Origin: Nocardiopsis sp. FIRDI 009
GTDB taxonomy: Bacteria > Actinomycetota > Actinomycetes > Streptosporangiales > Streptosporangiaceae
NCBI RefSeq assembly: GCF_003386285.1
Contig: NZ_QPNC01000010.1
Coordinates: 26,661-90,660, forward strand
Direction: 5' to 3'
DNA: 64,000 nucleotides
Shown: piece after piece, positions 9,087 through 18,432 of the stretch
Layout of the letters: every line of letters begins with the position of its first letter
Position numbering within the stretch: the first letter of the stretch is position 1
Position numbers and translations under genes: made by a program
Notes under the pieces: generated by a model
What the model saw: only the letters and a program-made list of their open reading frames with translations
Told to the model about the DNA's origin: nothing
Databases searched by the model: none

Positions 9087-9241
9087 TCCCGCCCCTCGAT
9101 CCGGCGGAGCCGGTCGCGCGACGGGCCGGACACGCCGGGCCGCGCGGGGACGGCCGGGGCGCTTCCCCCGTTCCACGGACACCGGCACGCATACTGTGTG
9201 TGACCACAGCGTGACCAGTGGTGCGAGAGGGGTGAGGGGCC

Positions 9242-10165
9242 GTGACCGGCCGCGTCGACCTGCCCGGGGTGCTCGACGCCGTCATGGAACGGGTCGAGCC
9301 GCACATCGGCGAGGGCCGGGACGCCGACTACATCCCGGAGCTCAGCAAGGTCGACCCGCACCAGTTCGGGTTCGCGGTGGCCACCGTCGACGGCGAGGTG
9401 CACGCGGTCGGGGACTCGGCGGTGCCGTTCTCCATCCAGAGCGTCTCCAAGCTGTTCACGCTCGCGCTGGTGGTGAGCCGGTCCGGCCACGGGATCTGGC
9501 GGCGCGTGCACCGGGAACCGTCCGGCAACGCGTTCAACTCGCTGTACCAGCTGGAGTTCGAGAGCGGTGTCCCGCGCAACCCGTTCATCAACCCCGGCGC
9601 GATCGTCGTCACCGACCAGCTGCTCAGCGACACGGGCGACGCGCTGGGCGCGCTGCGGGAGCTGTTGCGCGAGGAGACGGGCAACACGGGGCTGGACGTG
9701 GACACGGTGACCGCGCGCTCCGAGACCGAGACCGGTCACCGCAACCGGGCGCTGGCCTACCTCATGGCGAGCTTCGGCAACATGCGCAACCCGGTCCCCC
9801 AGGCGCTCGACCACTACTTCCGCCAGTGCTCGATCACCATCAGCGCGGAGGACCTGGCCCGGGCCGGGCTCGTGCTGGCCAGGCACGGGGTGCGGGCGGA
9901 CGGCACCCGGCTGATGAGCCGCGAGGACGCCCGCCGGATCATGGCGGTGATGCTCACCTGCGGCACCTACGACGCCGCGGGCGAGTTCGCCTACCGTGTC
10001 GGCCTGCCGTGCAAGAGCGGGGTGGGCGGCGGCATCCTTTCGGTCGTGCCCGGCAGGTACGCGGTGGTGGCCTGGGCGCCGGGGCTGGACCCCAAGGGCA
10101 ACTCGGTCGCGGGGGCGCTGGCGCTGGAGGCCTTCACCGACGTCACGCGGTGCTCGGTGTTCTGA
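9242..10165 (+). CDS. glsA: Glutaminase
   Basis: Hydrolyses L-glutamine to glutamate and ammonia; serine-dependent beta-lactamase-like fold. GTG start at 9242 after a GAGAGGGG-rich stretch; 307 residues, the standard length. Diagnostic blocks are YIPELSKVDPHQFG, PFSIQSVSKLF containing the catalytic S-x-x-K (about residues 66-69), PSGNAFNSL, NPFINPGAI and LPCKSGVGGGI. The upstream sequence holds two GTGAC elements 11 bp apart, which could be a nitrogen-control site. Confidence 0.96.
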   Translation: MTGRVDLPGVLDAVMERVEPHIGEGRDADYIPELSKVDPHQFGFAVATVDGEVHAVGDSAVPFSIQSVSKLFTLALVVSRSGHGIWRRVHREPSGNAFNSLYQLEFESGVPRNPFINPGAIVVTDQLLSDTGDALGALRELLREETGNTGLDVDTVTARSETETGHRNRALAYLMASFGNMRNPVPQALDHYFRQCSITISAEDLARAGLVLARHGVRADGTRLMSREDARRIMAVMLTCGTYDAAGEFAYRVGLPCKSGVGGGILSVVPGRYAVVAWAPGLDPKGNSVAGALALEAFTDVTRCSVF

Positions 10166-10169
10166 GGGG

Positions 10170-10190
10170 CCGGGGCGCGGCACGCCCCGG
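10170..10190. terminator. Bidirectional hairpin between glsA and the kinase gene
   Basis: CCGGGGCG and CGCCCCGG (10170-10177, 10183-10190) form a stem in the short gap between two converging stop codons. Confidence 0.55.
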
Positions 10191-10208
10191 CGGCGGGGAC
10201 GTCGCCTC

Positions 10209-11966
10209 TCAGGAGGCGGGCTCGAAGCTCTCGGCCATGCGGTCCAGGAGTTCGTGGTTGGCCTCGGGGTCGTCGCCGCTGGCGACGAGGAACAGCGCGT
10301 AGCCCTTGGTCTCGGTGTGGAAGCCCCGGTTGATGGCGTGCATCCGCCCGTTGTCTCCGTCGAAGGTGAACTCCCAGTCGGCGGCGCTGACGTAGGCGTC
10401 GGCCCAGTCGGCCTCGACGTCCCTGATGCCGATGCGGGAGTAGCCGGGGAAGTTCCGGCTGCCGACCGGTTCGAAGGCCCGCCAGTCGTCACCGGCGTCG
10501 GGGTTGGGGGAGTCGGTCTGGTCCACCTGGAGGTACCCGCCGTCGGGGTTGCGGAAGAAGACGCTGGAGCCCCGACGGTCGGCGCTCCACCCCTCGGGGA
10601 CGTCGACGGAGAAGCCGGTGGGGTCCTCGTGGCGGGTGAGGAAGTCCCACCGGTCGTCCTCTCCGTCCGTCTCCTCCTCCCCGTCCCCCGGTTCGGCGTC
10701 CGGTGCACCGGCCTCCGGTGTGGCGTCGGCGCCCCGGGGGTCCTCCTCCCCCGTCCCGTCGACGGACCCGCTCGCGGTTCCGGCCGCGTTCTGGGCGCGG
10801 TCCATGCTGACCAGGGCGCTGGTGACCGCGCCCGCGACCAGCAGCACGACCGCGGCGGCGACGACCAACGCGACCCTGATCCGCCGCGGTCCCCCGCCGC
10901 GCCCGGGGGCGCTCCCGGACGGGGTCGACGGGGCGGACGGGGGCGTGGCCCAGGCGACATCGGCCGTGCCGCCGGAGTCCGTGGCGCGGGAGACGCCGGC
11001 GGCGTCGGCGTCCCCGGACGCGGCGGCCTGGTCGGGGACCCGCTCCGGACCGGCGTCCGCCGCGCCCGCCGGCCCGGGTTCCCCGGTCGGGCGGGTGGTC
11101 GCGAGCGTGGTCGCGGCGCCGGAGGAGGCGGCCTCCTCGGCCTCCCGGATCCCGCGCAGGAGGGAGCGCGCCTCGGCGATGGAGAGCCGGTCCTGCGGCT
11201 CCTTCGCGCACAGCCCCTCCAGGACGGGGCGGAGCGGACCGGCCCTGACCGGCTCGGGCAGGTCCTGGGTGCAGATCGCGGTGAGCGTCGCCATCGGTGT
11301 GGGCCGGTCGAACGGCAGCGTCCCCTCCACCGCCTGGTAGAGGGTGACGCCCAGCGCCCACGCGTCCGAGGCGGGGCTGGCCTGGAACCCCTGCGCGACC
11401 TCCGGCGCCAGGTAGCTGGGGGAACCGATGAGCAGCCCGGTGCTGGTCAGGTGGGTGGAACCGTCCAGGTGGGCGATGCCGAAGTCGGTGAGGACGGCGC
11501 GGTTCTCCCCCGCGATGAGCACGTTTCCGGGCTTGATGTCGCGGTGCACGATGCCCCGGCCGTGCGCCTCGGCCAGTCCGGCGCCCATCTGTTCGCCGAT
11601 GTCGGCGACCCGGCGCACGGACAGCGGTTCCCCGGAGCGGATCAGGTCGCCCAGGGAGGGCCCCTGGACCAGCTCCATCACGATCCAGGGGCGGCCGTCC
11701 TCCTCGGCCACGTCGAACACGGTGATGATGGACGGGTGGCTCAGCTGCGCGGCACTGCGCGCCTCACGCAGCATCCGGGTGCGCAGGACCTCCACCTCCT
11801 GGGCCGGGAGGCCGGGCGGCGTGGTCAGTTCCTTGACGGCGACCGGGCGGTCGAGGAGGGTGTCGGTTCCCCGCCAGACCCGGCCCATGCCGCCCTCGCC
11901 GATGACCTCGTCCAGGCGGTACCTGTCGACCAGGGAGCGACCGGGTTCGGCTGCCGAACTGTTCAT
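10209..11966 (-). CDS. Membrane-anchored Ser/Thr protein kinase (PknB-like)
   Basis: 585 residues from the ATG at 11966. The Hanks-type kinase domain occupies about residues 15-280: glycine loop IGEGGMGRVWRG, lysine in PVAVKEL, catalytic loop IVHRDIKPGNVL, and LTDFGIAH. A Pro/Ala/Gly-rich linker follows, then one transmembrane helix (about 362-387) and an extracytoplasmic C-terminal domain of about 190 residues that begins with an acidic, low-complexity stretch. No PASTA repeats are present. The extracellular domain suggests a sensor, but its ligand is unknown. It is monocistronic and converges on glsA. Confidence 0.93.
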   Translation of the reverse strand: MNSSAAEPGRSLVDRYRLDEVIGEGGMGRVWRGTDTLLDRPVAVKELTTPPGLPAQEVEVLRTRMLREARSAAQLSHPSIITVFDVAEEDGRPWIVMELVQGPSLGDLIRSGEPLSVRRVADIGEQMGAGLAEAHGRGIVHRDIKPGNVLIAGENRAVLTDFGIAHLDGSTHLTSTGLLIGSPSYLAPEVAQGFQASPASDAWALGVTLYQAVEGTLPFDRPTPMATLTAICTQDLPEPVRAGPLRPVLEGLCAKEPQDRLSIAEARSLLRGIREAEEAASSGAATTLATTRPTGEPGPAGAADAGPERVPDQAAASGDADAAGVSRATDSGGTADVAWATPPSAPSTPSGSAPGRGGGPRRIRVALVVAAAVVLLVAGAVTSALVSMDRAQNAAGTASGSVDGTGEEDPRGADATPEAGAPDAEPGDGEEETDGEDDRWDFLTRHEDPTGFSVDVPEGWSADRRGSSVFFRNPDGGYLQVDQTDSPNPDAGDDWRAFEPVGSRNFPGYSRIGIRDVEADWADAYVSAADWEFTFDGDNGRMHAINRGFHTETKGYALFLVASGDDPEANHELLDRMAESFEPAS

Positions 11967-12224
11967 GTGGCGCGATTCCTCTGAAGGGGAGGGGAGAAAG
12001 GGCAGGGGTGACCGCGGAAGCGGGGCGCGGCGGGGGACGGGGGACATCCCAGAGTTTAGGCACCCGGGGCGGGGTCGGCACCGGCGGTGACGGCGTCGCG
12101 GGAGCCCGTCCGCCGCCCCGATACCGGGAACATGCCCCCTGAAATGCGACGATCCCACCAGAAGAGCGGCGAACCCCCTCCGGTGGGACCGTGGTCACCG
12201 GGCGTGTCCCACCCGGCGTCACTC

Positions 12225-13433
12225 TCAGCGCAGGCGCACCGGCAGCTCCTCGACCCCGGAGATGACGATCGACGGCAGCGGCGTCAGCTGCTCTGGCGGC
12301 ACGGCCAGGTCGAGCTTGGGGAACCGCTCGAACAGGCGGGGCAGGGCCTCCCCCGCCTCCATCCGGGCCAGGCTCGCGCCCAGGCAGTAGTGGCGCCCGT
12401 GGGAGAAGGCCAGGTGGGAGGTGTCCTCACGGGTGATGTCGAACTCCCCCGCCGTGGGCCCGTACCGTTCCTCGTCCCGTCCCGCGCCGCCGTAGCCGAG
12501 CAGCAGGGGCTCCCCCGCGGGGACGCGCACCCCGGCCAGGTCGAGGTCGCGCGTGGTGTAGCGCATCGGCAGGTACTCGGCCGGGCCGTCCCAGCGCAGG
12601 ACCTCCTCGACCGCCGCGGACCAGGGCACGCGGCCGGCCATGAGCATGTCGAGCTGGTCGCGGTGGGTGACCAGGGCGCGCACGGCGTTGGCGATGAGGT
12701 TCATCGTGGTCTCGTAGCCCGCGCTGATGATCAGGAGCAGGCTCCACATGAGCTCCGCCTCGCTGAGCCGGTCGTCCTCGTCGCGGGCCGCGATCAGGGC
12801 GGTGGTCAGGTCGTCGCCCGGCTCCTCGCGCCTGGTCGCGATCAGACCGGTGAGGACCCCGGTGATCTCGGTGAACGCCGCCATCGCCGCCTCGGGCGTG
12901 ACGCTCTGGTCGAAGAACTGGCCGACCAGGCGGTTCAGCTTCGGCCGGATCGCCTCGTCGAGCCCGAACAGGTCGCTGGTCACGATCATCGGCAGCGGTT
13001 GGGCGACCAGGGCCCGCAGGTCCACGACGCCGTCCTCGCTCGCCGCGGCCGCCTCCTCCAGACCGTCCAGGAGGCCGTCGATGATCGCGACGACCCCGCC
13101 GCGCAGCAGTTCGATGCGGCGGGGGGTGAACGCCTTGGAGACGAGTTTGCGCAGCCGGGTGTGCTCCTCGCCGTCGCTGGTCAGCATGTTCTCGGCGATG
13201 ATCCACGAGATGAGCGGCCAGTCCGGCGGGATCTCACCCGCGTTGAACGCCCGCCAGTGCCGCTTGTCCTTCTGCACGTGCGGGCTGGCGAGCGCCTCGG
13301 TGACCGCCGCGTGGCTGGTCACGACCCACGCAGCAACCTCACCAGGAAGTTCGACAGGGACGACAGGCCCGAGCGCGCGGAGCTGGGCGGCCTGGGACCG
13401 GAGGTTTCCGGGGGCGAGTCGGACGGGCTCCAT
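12225..13433 (-). CDS. Cytochrome P450, CYP154-like
   Basis: Soluble haem monooxygenase, 402 residues. Helix-I motif ISAGYETTMNL, ExxR in EEVLRWDG, and the haem loop LAFSHGRHYCLGASLAR with the Cys ligand near residue 349 are all intact. The N-terminal blocks RALGPVVPVELPG and EIPPDWPLI resemble the CYP154 family. It starts inside the 3' end of the upstream P450 gene (115-base overlap, different frame), so the two are co-transcribed and probably coupled. No ferredoxin or reductase gene is adjacent. Substrate unknown. Confidence 0.92.
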   Translation of the reverse strand: MEPVRLAPGNLRSQAAQLRALGPVVPVELPGEVAAWVVTSHAAVTEALASPHVQKDKRHWRAFNAGEIPPDWPLISWIIAENMLTSDGEEHTRLRKLVSKAFTPRRIELLRGGVVAIIDGLLDGLEEAAAASEDGVVDLRALVAQPLPMIVTSDLFGLDEAIRPKLNRLVGQFFDQSVTPEAAMAAFTEITGVLTGLIATRREEPGDDLTTALIAARDEDDRLSEAELMWSLLLIISAGYETTMNLIANAVRALVTHRDQLDMLMAGRVPWSAAVEEVLRWDGPAEYLPMRYTTRDLDLAGVRVPAGEPLLLGYGGAGRDEERYGPTAGEFDITREDTSHLAFSHGRHYCLGASLARMEAGEALPRLFERFPKLDLAVPPEQLTPLPSIVISGVEELPVRLR

Positions 13434-14668
13434 GAGGGTCCTTCCACATCGGTGGGGGGCAGGGGGGACTGCGGGGTGAACCGGACGGGGAGCTGGAGGG
13501 GAAGGCAGGACAGGGCGGTGATCTGCCAGCGCAGGTCCTCGCGCGGCACCGCCACGCGAAGCCCGGGGAGCCGGGCGAGCAGGGTGCGCAGCGCGATGGT
13601 GGTGATGGTGGTGGCCTCGTCGCGTCCGGGGCACCGGTGCGGCCCGGCTCCCCAGGCGACGTGGGCCCGGTTGGGAGACTCCTCCAGGCGTTCGGCGTTC
13701 TCCCGCCGGTAGAAGTGGTTGGCGGCGGCGAAACTCAGCGTGACCGGCTCGCCCGCCCGGATCGTCCGGCCGTCGCCGAGGGGCACGTCCACCCGCGGGT
13801 AGATCACCGGGTAGTTGATGATCGGCGGCTCCAGCCACAGGACGCGGTCGACGACGTCGGCCAGGGCCGCGTCGGAGGGGACCCGGTCCGGGGTGGTCAC
13901 CGGCTCGGCCAGGGCGGAGCGGACGGCGGCGCCGATGAGGTTGGCCGTGGGCTCGTTGGCGGCCCCGACGATGAGGAGCATCTGCATGATGACCTCCTCG
14001 TCGGTGAGCCGGGCGCGGTGCTGGATGAGGCGGGTGGTCACGTCGTCCCCGGGCGCGCGGTGCCTGGCGCCGACCACCTCGGACAGGACGCGCTCGGCCT
14101 CGGCGTTGGAGCGCTCGGCGTCCACGCCCATCCACATGTTGCGCATGGCGGCGGCGAAGCGCAGGCCCTGGTCCTCGTCGAAGCCGAACAGGTCGTTGAA
14201 GACCAGCAGCGGGAGCATGCGCGCGTACTCGTCGAGCAGGTCCGCCTCGCCCCGCGCGCAGAACTGGTCGATGAGGCCGTCGGCGTAGCGGCGGGTGATC
14301 CCGCGCAGGTCCGCGTCGTCGACGGCGCCGAGGCTGTCGGTGATCGCGCGGCGGTAGCGCTGGTGCTCGGATCCGTCGACGAACAGGGCGTTCGTCCGGG
14401 GCGCCATCATCGGCAGGAGCGGGGAGTCGGGGGCGACCCTCCCCTCGCGGAAGTCCCGCCAGACCCGTGAGTCGTGGGTGAACGTGGTGGTGTCCCTGGA
14501 CCAGGAGATGAGGGTCTCGTAGTCGGTGACCAACCACCCGTGGACACCCGGCTCGAGTTCGACCGGGACCACCGGGCCGTGCTCGGCGCGCAGTTCGGCG
14601 TACACGGCGTAGGGGTCGGGGTGCGGTTCACTCCGCTGGAACGTGGCGTAGGGGCATCCAGATGTCAC
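13319..14668 (-). CDS. Cytochrome P450 lacking ExxR, CYP157-like
   Basis: About 449 residues if it starts at the GTG at 14668 (VTSGCPYATFQ); the open frame extends to 14788. The haem loop VAWGAGPHRCPGRD is present with its Cys. The normally invariant K-helix ExxR is replaced: the aligned segment reads DRVLWLEPP, so both Glu and Arg are missing. The I-helix reads VGAANEPTANL instead of AGxET. These deviations are known for the CYP157 family, which usually pairs with CYP154. The C-terminus carries a Pro/Ser-rich tail that overlaps the next gene. Confidence 0.9.
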   Translation of the reverse strand: MTSGCPYATFQRSEPHPDPYAVYAELRAEHGPVVPVELEPGVHGWLVTDYETLISWSRDTTTFTHDSRVWRDFREGRVAPDSPLLPMMAPRTNALFVDGSEHQRYRRAITDSLGAVDDADLRGITRRYADGLIDQFCARGEADLLDEYARMLPLLVFNDLFGFDEDQGLRFAAAMRNMWMGVDAERSNAEAERVLSEVVGARHRAPGDDVTTRLIQHRARLTDEEVIMQMLLIVGAANEPTANLIGAAVRSALAEPVTTPDRVPSDAALADVVDRVLWLEPPIINYPVIYPRVDVPLGDGRTIRAGEPVTLSFAAANHFYRRENAERLEESPNRAHVAWGAGPHRCPGRDEATTITTIALRTLLARLPGLRVAVPREDLRWQITALSCLPLQLPVRFTPQSPLPPTDVEGPSWSPSDSPPETSGPRPPSSARSGLSSLSNFLVRLLRGS

Positions 14669-14899
14669 GGGGGCCTCGTGTGAGGGGGAGGGGGGCGGGG
14701 CTGGCGTCGGTCCGGGGGTCTGCGTCCTTCGGGTCACGGCGGTACCGTGCGGATCGGTACCGACGAGCCCTCGTGGGGCTCCGCGCAAACCCTAGCGGGC
14801 GGCTTCGCGGAACGCGAGACCCGATTCACACCGAGTCATCCGCGCTTCCCCGGAGATCAGGGGTTTCGGGCGGAGATCCGCCCCGTCCGCGGACACGCG

Positions 14900-14930
14900 A
14901 CCGCCCCGGGACGCGGGGTCCCGGGGCGGT
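14900..14930 (-). terminator. Hairpin downstream of copA
   Basis: A 12-bp perfect stem (ACCGCCCCGGGA / TCCCGGGGCGGT) with a 7-nt loop lies 26 bp past the copA stop. It probably ends the copper transcript. Confidence 0.65.
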
Positions 14931-14955
14931 GGTCGATCGGGTGCGGGCGACCGGA

Positions 14956-17247
14956 TCAGGCGGCGGTGGCGTGGTCGCTGAGCGGCCGGAACCGGCGCAG
15001 CCGCTGGCTGTTGGTCACCACGAACACGCTCGACAGCGCCATCGCGGCCCCCGCCAGCATCGGGTTGAGCAGGCCGAGCGCGGCCAGGGGCAGGGCCGCC
15101 GAGTTGTAGGCGAAGGCCCAGAACAGGTTGCCCCGGATGGTGGCCAGGGTCCGCCGCGACAGCCGGACGGCGTCCGCCGCCGCGCGCAGGTCCCCGCGGA
15201 CCAGCGTCAGGTCACTGGCCTCGATCGCCACGTCCGTCCCCGTTCCCATGGACAGCCCCAGGTCGGCCTGGGCGAGCGCGGCGGCGTCGTTGACCCCGTC
15301 GCCGACCATCGCCACGGTGCGGCCCTCGTCCTGGAGCCGCCGGACGACGTCGACCTTGTCCTCGGGCAGGACCTCGGCGACCACCTCGTCGATGCCGACC
15401 TCGGCGGCCACGGCACGGGCCACGGCCTCGTTGTCGCCGGTGAGCAGGATCGGGGTGAGCCCCAGGTCACGGAACTGGCGGACCGCCTCGGCGCTGGTGG
15501 GCTTGACGGTGTCGGCCACGACCAGGACCCCCCGGGCCCGGCCGTCCCAGCCGACCGCGACGGCGGTGCGGCCCTCGGCCTCGGCGTCGGCGACCGCGGC
15601 GGCCAACTCCTCGGGCAGGGTCTGCGACCACTCCTCCAGCAGGGCCGTCCGGCCGACCAGGACGGCGTGCCCCTCGACGATCCCCTGGACTCCGCGTCCC
15701 TCGATGTTGGCGAAGTCCTCCGGGGTCGGCAGGGTTCCGACCCGTACGGTCGCACCCTTGGCGATGGCGCGGGCGATGGGGTGCTCGGAGGCGTTCTCCA
15801 GGGCCCCGGCCAGGCGCAGGAGCTCGTCCTCGTCCTGGCCGTCGGCGGTGGTGACCCCAAAGAGCGCCATCTGGCCGGTGGTGACGGTGCCGGTCTTGTC
15901 GAGGACGACGGTGTCGACGCGGCGGGTGCTCTCCAGGACCTCCGGGCCCTTGATGAGGATGCCGAGCTGGGCGCCACGGCCGGTGCCGACCATCAGGGCC
16001 ATCGGGGTGGCCAGGCCGAGCGCGCACGGGCAGGCGATGATCAGCACCGCGACGGCGGCGGTGAAGGCGGCCGACACCGACCCGCCGGTGCCGATCCAGA
16101 ACCCGAGCGTGCCCACGGCGATCATGATCGCGATCGGGACGAAGACGCCGGAGACCCGGTCGGCGAGCCGCTGGACCTGCGCCTTGCCGTTCTGGGCGTC
16201 CTCCACCAGGCGCGCCATCTGGGCGAGCTGGGTGTCGGAGCCGACCCGCGAGGCGCGGACCACGAGGCGGCCGCCCGCGTTGACGGTGGCGCCGACCACG
16301 GCCGTTCCGGGCGCGACCTCCACCGGGACGGACTCGCCGGTGAGCATGCTCATGTCGACGGCGGAGGTGCCCTCCTCGACGGTGCCGTCGGTGGCGATCT
16401 TCTCGCCGGGGCGGACCACGAAGCGGTCGCCGACGGCGAGCCGCTCGACGGGGACGGGCTCCTCGCGGGCGTCCGGCCCCTCGCCCCGCAGAACGGTGAC
16501 CTCCTTGGCGCCCAGTTCGAGCAGGGCGCGCAGGGCGGCCCCGGCGCGGCGCTTGGAGCGGGCCTCGAAGAACTTGCCGAGGAGGATGAAGGAGGTGACC
16601 CCCGCCGCGACCTCCAGGTAGATGTTGGCGGAGCCGTCCGCGCGGGTGATGGTGAACTCGAAGGGGTGCACCATGCCGGGGGTTCCGGCGGTGCCGAGGA
16701 AGAGGGCGTACAGGGACCACAGGAACGCGGCGGTCACCCCGAGGGAGACCAGCGTGTCCATGGTCGCCGTGCCGAGCCTGAGGTTCTTCCACGCCGCGAC
16801 GTGGAAGGGCAGCGCGCCCCAGACGACGACGGGCGCCGCGAGGGCGAGGGACGCCCACTGCCAGTAGGTGAACTGGAGGGCCGGGACCATCGCCATCGCG
16901 ATGACCGGGACGGAGAGCAGGAGCGAGACCAGCGCCCGGTCGCGCAGGGCGCGAGCGGGGTCGTCCGGCTCGGCGGTCGTCTCCTCCGGTCCGGTCTCGG
17001 GCTGGGGGACGGTGGCGGTGTAGCCCGCCTTCTCGACCTGGGCGACGAGCTCGTCGACGGCGACGGGTTCACCCTCGAAGGACACGCGCGCCTTCTCGGT
17101 CGCGAAGTTGACGCTGGCGGTGACGCCCTCCATCCGGTTGAGCCGCCTCTCGATGCGGTTGGCGCACGCGGCGCAGGTCATCCCGCCGATGGCGAGTTCG
17201 ACCGGGGCCGTCTCGGGGCTCGGCGCCCGGGTGTCGCTGGTACTCAA
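14956..17247 (-). CDS. copA: Copper-exporting P1B-type ATPase
   Basis: Pumps Cu(I) out of the cytoplasm. About 763 residues from a TTG start at 17247 that has GGAG seven bases upstream; the frame is open further but without a better start. One N-terminal metal-binding domain has [10 protein letters not shown]. Eight membrane helices are expected. The transport motif is [12 protein letters not shown] (CPC near residue 405), followed by the phosphorylation site [10 protein letters not shown] (Asp near 448), SEHPIARAI in the ATP-binding domain and [16 protein letters not shown]. The last helices contain [12 protein letters not shown] and the Met/Ser pair in MALSSVFVV typical of Cu(I) pumps. It is the distal gene of the copZ - small protein - copA set. 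Confidence 0.95.
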   Translation of the reverse strand: MSTSDTRAPSPETAPVELAIGGMTCAACANRIERRLNRMEGVTASVNFATEKARVSFEGEPVAVDELVAQVEKAGYTATVPQPETGPEETTAEPDDPARALRDRALVSLLLSVPVIAMAMVPALQFTYWQWASLALAAPVVVWGALPFHVAAWKNLRLGTATMDTLVSLGVTAAFLWSLYALFLGTAGTPGMVHPFEFTITRADGSANIYLEVAAGVTSFILLGKFFEARSKRRAGAALRALLELGAKEVTVLRGEGPDAREEPVPVERLAVGDRFVVRPGEKIATDGTVEEGTSAVDMSMLTGESVPVEVAPGTAVVGATVNAGGRLVVRASRVGSDTQLAQMARLVEDAQNGKAQVQRLADRVSGVFVPIAIMIAVGTLGFWIGTGGSVSAAFTAAVAVLIIACPCALGLATPMALMVGTGRGAQLGILIKGPEVLESTRRVDTVVLDKTGTVTTGQMALFGVTTADGQDEDELLRLAGALENASEHPIARAIAKGATVRVGTLPTPEDFANIEGRGVQGIVEGHAVLVGRTALLEEWSQTLPEELAAAVADAEAEGRTAVAVGWDGRARGVLVVADTVKPTSAEAVRQFRDLGLTPILLTGDNEAVARAVAAEVGIDEVVAEVLPEDKVDVVRRLQDEGRTVAMVGDGVNDAAALAQADLGLSMGTGTDVAIEASDLTLVRGDLRAAADAVRLSRRTLATIRGNLFWAFAYNSAALPLAALGLLNPMLAGAAMALSSVFVVTNSQRLRRFRPLSDHATAA

Positions 17248-17455
17248 TTCAACGCTCCAACCGCTGTCAGTGTCCGTGTCTGGGGTCCTCCGCCTCGCTT
17301 CGGACCGTGTTCGGGCGCCCCGGAGGCGGGGCGCCGACCGCCCGTCGCCCTCCACCACCCGTGAAGGGCGCCTCCGGCGCGGCCCTGTCCACAGGCACCC
17401 TGTCGGCGCCCGAACGGCGAACCCCGTGGGGGGAATCGCTCCGGGAGATCAAGCC

Positions 17456-17626
17456 CTACTCGCGACCGTGAACCGCTCCGCCGCCCGGATCCTCCGCCGC
17501 GCTCTCGGTCTGGCCGATGACGCTGTCGGGGAGGAGGGGGCCGACCAGGGAGCCGACCCCGAGCATCGCGGCGAACACGGCCACGAGTCCGAGGGCGAAG
17601 AGCCCGAGCCTCGTGGTCACGTTCAT
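17456..17626 (-). CDS. Small membrane protein between copZ and copA
   Basis: A 56-residue frame starting MNVTTRLGLFALGL with one hydrophobic helix (about residues 8-32) and a short polar C-terminus ending GAVHGRE. Its ATG is one base beyond the copZ stop region and its codon usage is GC3-rich like its neighbours. Similar short N-terminal modules are found in actinobacterial copper operons, sometimes as the start of a longer secreted protein, so it may be a membrane copper accessory or a shortened version of one. Function unproven. Confidence 0.6.
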   Translation of the reverse strand: MNVTTRLGLFALGLVAVFAAMLGVGSLVGPLLPDSVIGQTESAAEDPGGGAVHGRE

Positions 17627-17627
17627 G

Positions 17628-17843
17628 TCAGTTCCGCACCTCGTATCCGGCCTCGTCGATGGCGGCGCGGACCGCGGCGTCCTCGACCGGGCCCTCGCCG
17701 GTGACGGTCACCTTCCGGCTCTCCAGGTCGACCTTGACGTCGGAGACGTTCGCGACGCCGGTGACCTCCTTGGTGATGGCGTTGACGCAGTGGCCGCAGC
17801 TCATGCCGTCGACCTCGTAAACAGCGGTGGTAGTGGTGGCCAT
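17628..17843 (-). CDS. copZ: Copper chaperone CopZ
   Basis: 71-residue heavy-metal-associated domain that binds Cu(I) and passes it to CopA. Start at the ATG at 17843, which has AGGAGG just upstream. The metal site is DGMSCGHCVNAI (CxxC near residues 14-17), followed by the ferredoxin-like pattern ending AAIDEAGYEVRN. It is first in the copper operon and lies directly behind CsoR-like operator sequences. Confidence 0.93.
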   Translation of the reverse strand: MATTTTAVYEVDGMSCGHCVNAITKEVTGVANVSDVKVDLESRKVTVTGEGPVEDAAVRAAIDEAGYEVRN

Positions 17844-17908
17844 GTCGCCTCCTGAGTACGTGGGTACCTCGGCGACCCGGGGTCGGGTCGCTCCATCTGG
17901 GAACAACT

Positions 17909-17925
17909 ATACCCCCCAGGGGTAT
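17909..17925. promoter_or_regulatory. CsoR-like operator 1
   Basis: ATACCCCCCAGGGGTAT is a G/C-tract flanked by ATA/TAT, as in known CsoR sites (pseudo-palindrome around a run of C then G). It lies 66 bp upstream of the copZ start. Confidence 0.6.
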
Positions 17926-17973
17926 TGATCCGTCAAGCGCGTCGGAACGATCATCGCGACCCTGTGCCCGAGA

Positions 17974-17990
17974 TTACCCCAGGGGGGTAC
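17974..17990. promoter_or_regulatory. CsoR-like operator 2 (inverted orientation)
   Basis: TTACCCCAGGGGGGTAC reads on the other strand as GTACCCCCCTGGGGTAA, a near copy of operator 1 turned round, 65 bp away. Confidence 0.55.
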
Positions 17991-18432
17991 AAAGGCACGG
18001 CAAAGACGCCCCCTTCACGGCGGCTGCGGCCAACCGGCCGCCGTCGAGGTCCGCGGGGAGGCGGCCGGCCCGCGCGGCGGCCCGTTGGACGGCGAGAACC
18101 CCGCGGTCAGCGCATGGGCGACGCGGACTCCGGGGATCCGAGGATCGACTGCGCGGCCCAACCCCCGCGCCGCGCCTTTCCGTCCCGCCCCGAGCGCGGC
18201 CCCGGCCCACGTCACGGCGGTCGCCGACGATCTCGCCGACCGCGGACGGGCGGTCCTCCGCTCCCGGCTCCGGAGGGGGAGGGGACGTTCTCGTCACCAC
18301 CGGGTGGATCGACCGCGCCGACCCGCGCCCCTGATCCTCCGGGATACCCTCCCCCGGTTCCCGGGCGCCTTCCTCAGCGGTGTTTCGGACGGCTCCACCC
18401 GCCCGATTCGGCGCCTTCCGCGCCGCCCGACC

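Larger units (their letters stand above)
17844..18432. other. Gene-free stretch upstream of the copper operon
   Basis: About 590 bases. The first 150 hold the two copper-operator-like palindromes annotated separately. The remainder is GC-rich with no convincing coding frame on either strand. No csoR gene is found here. Confidence 0.5.
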
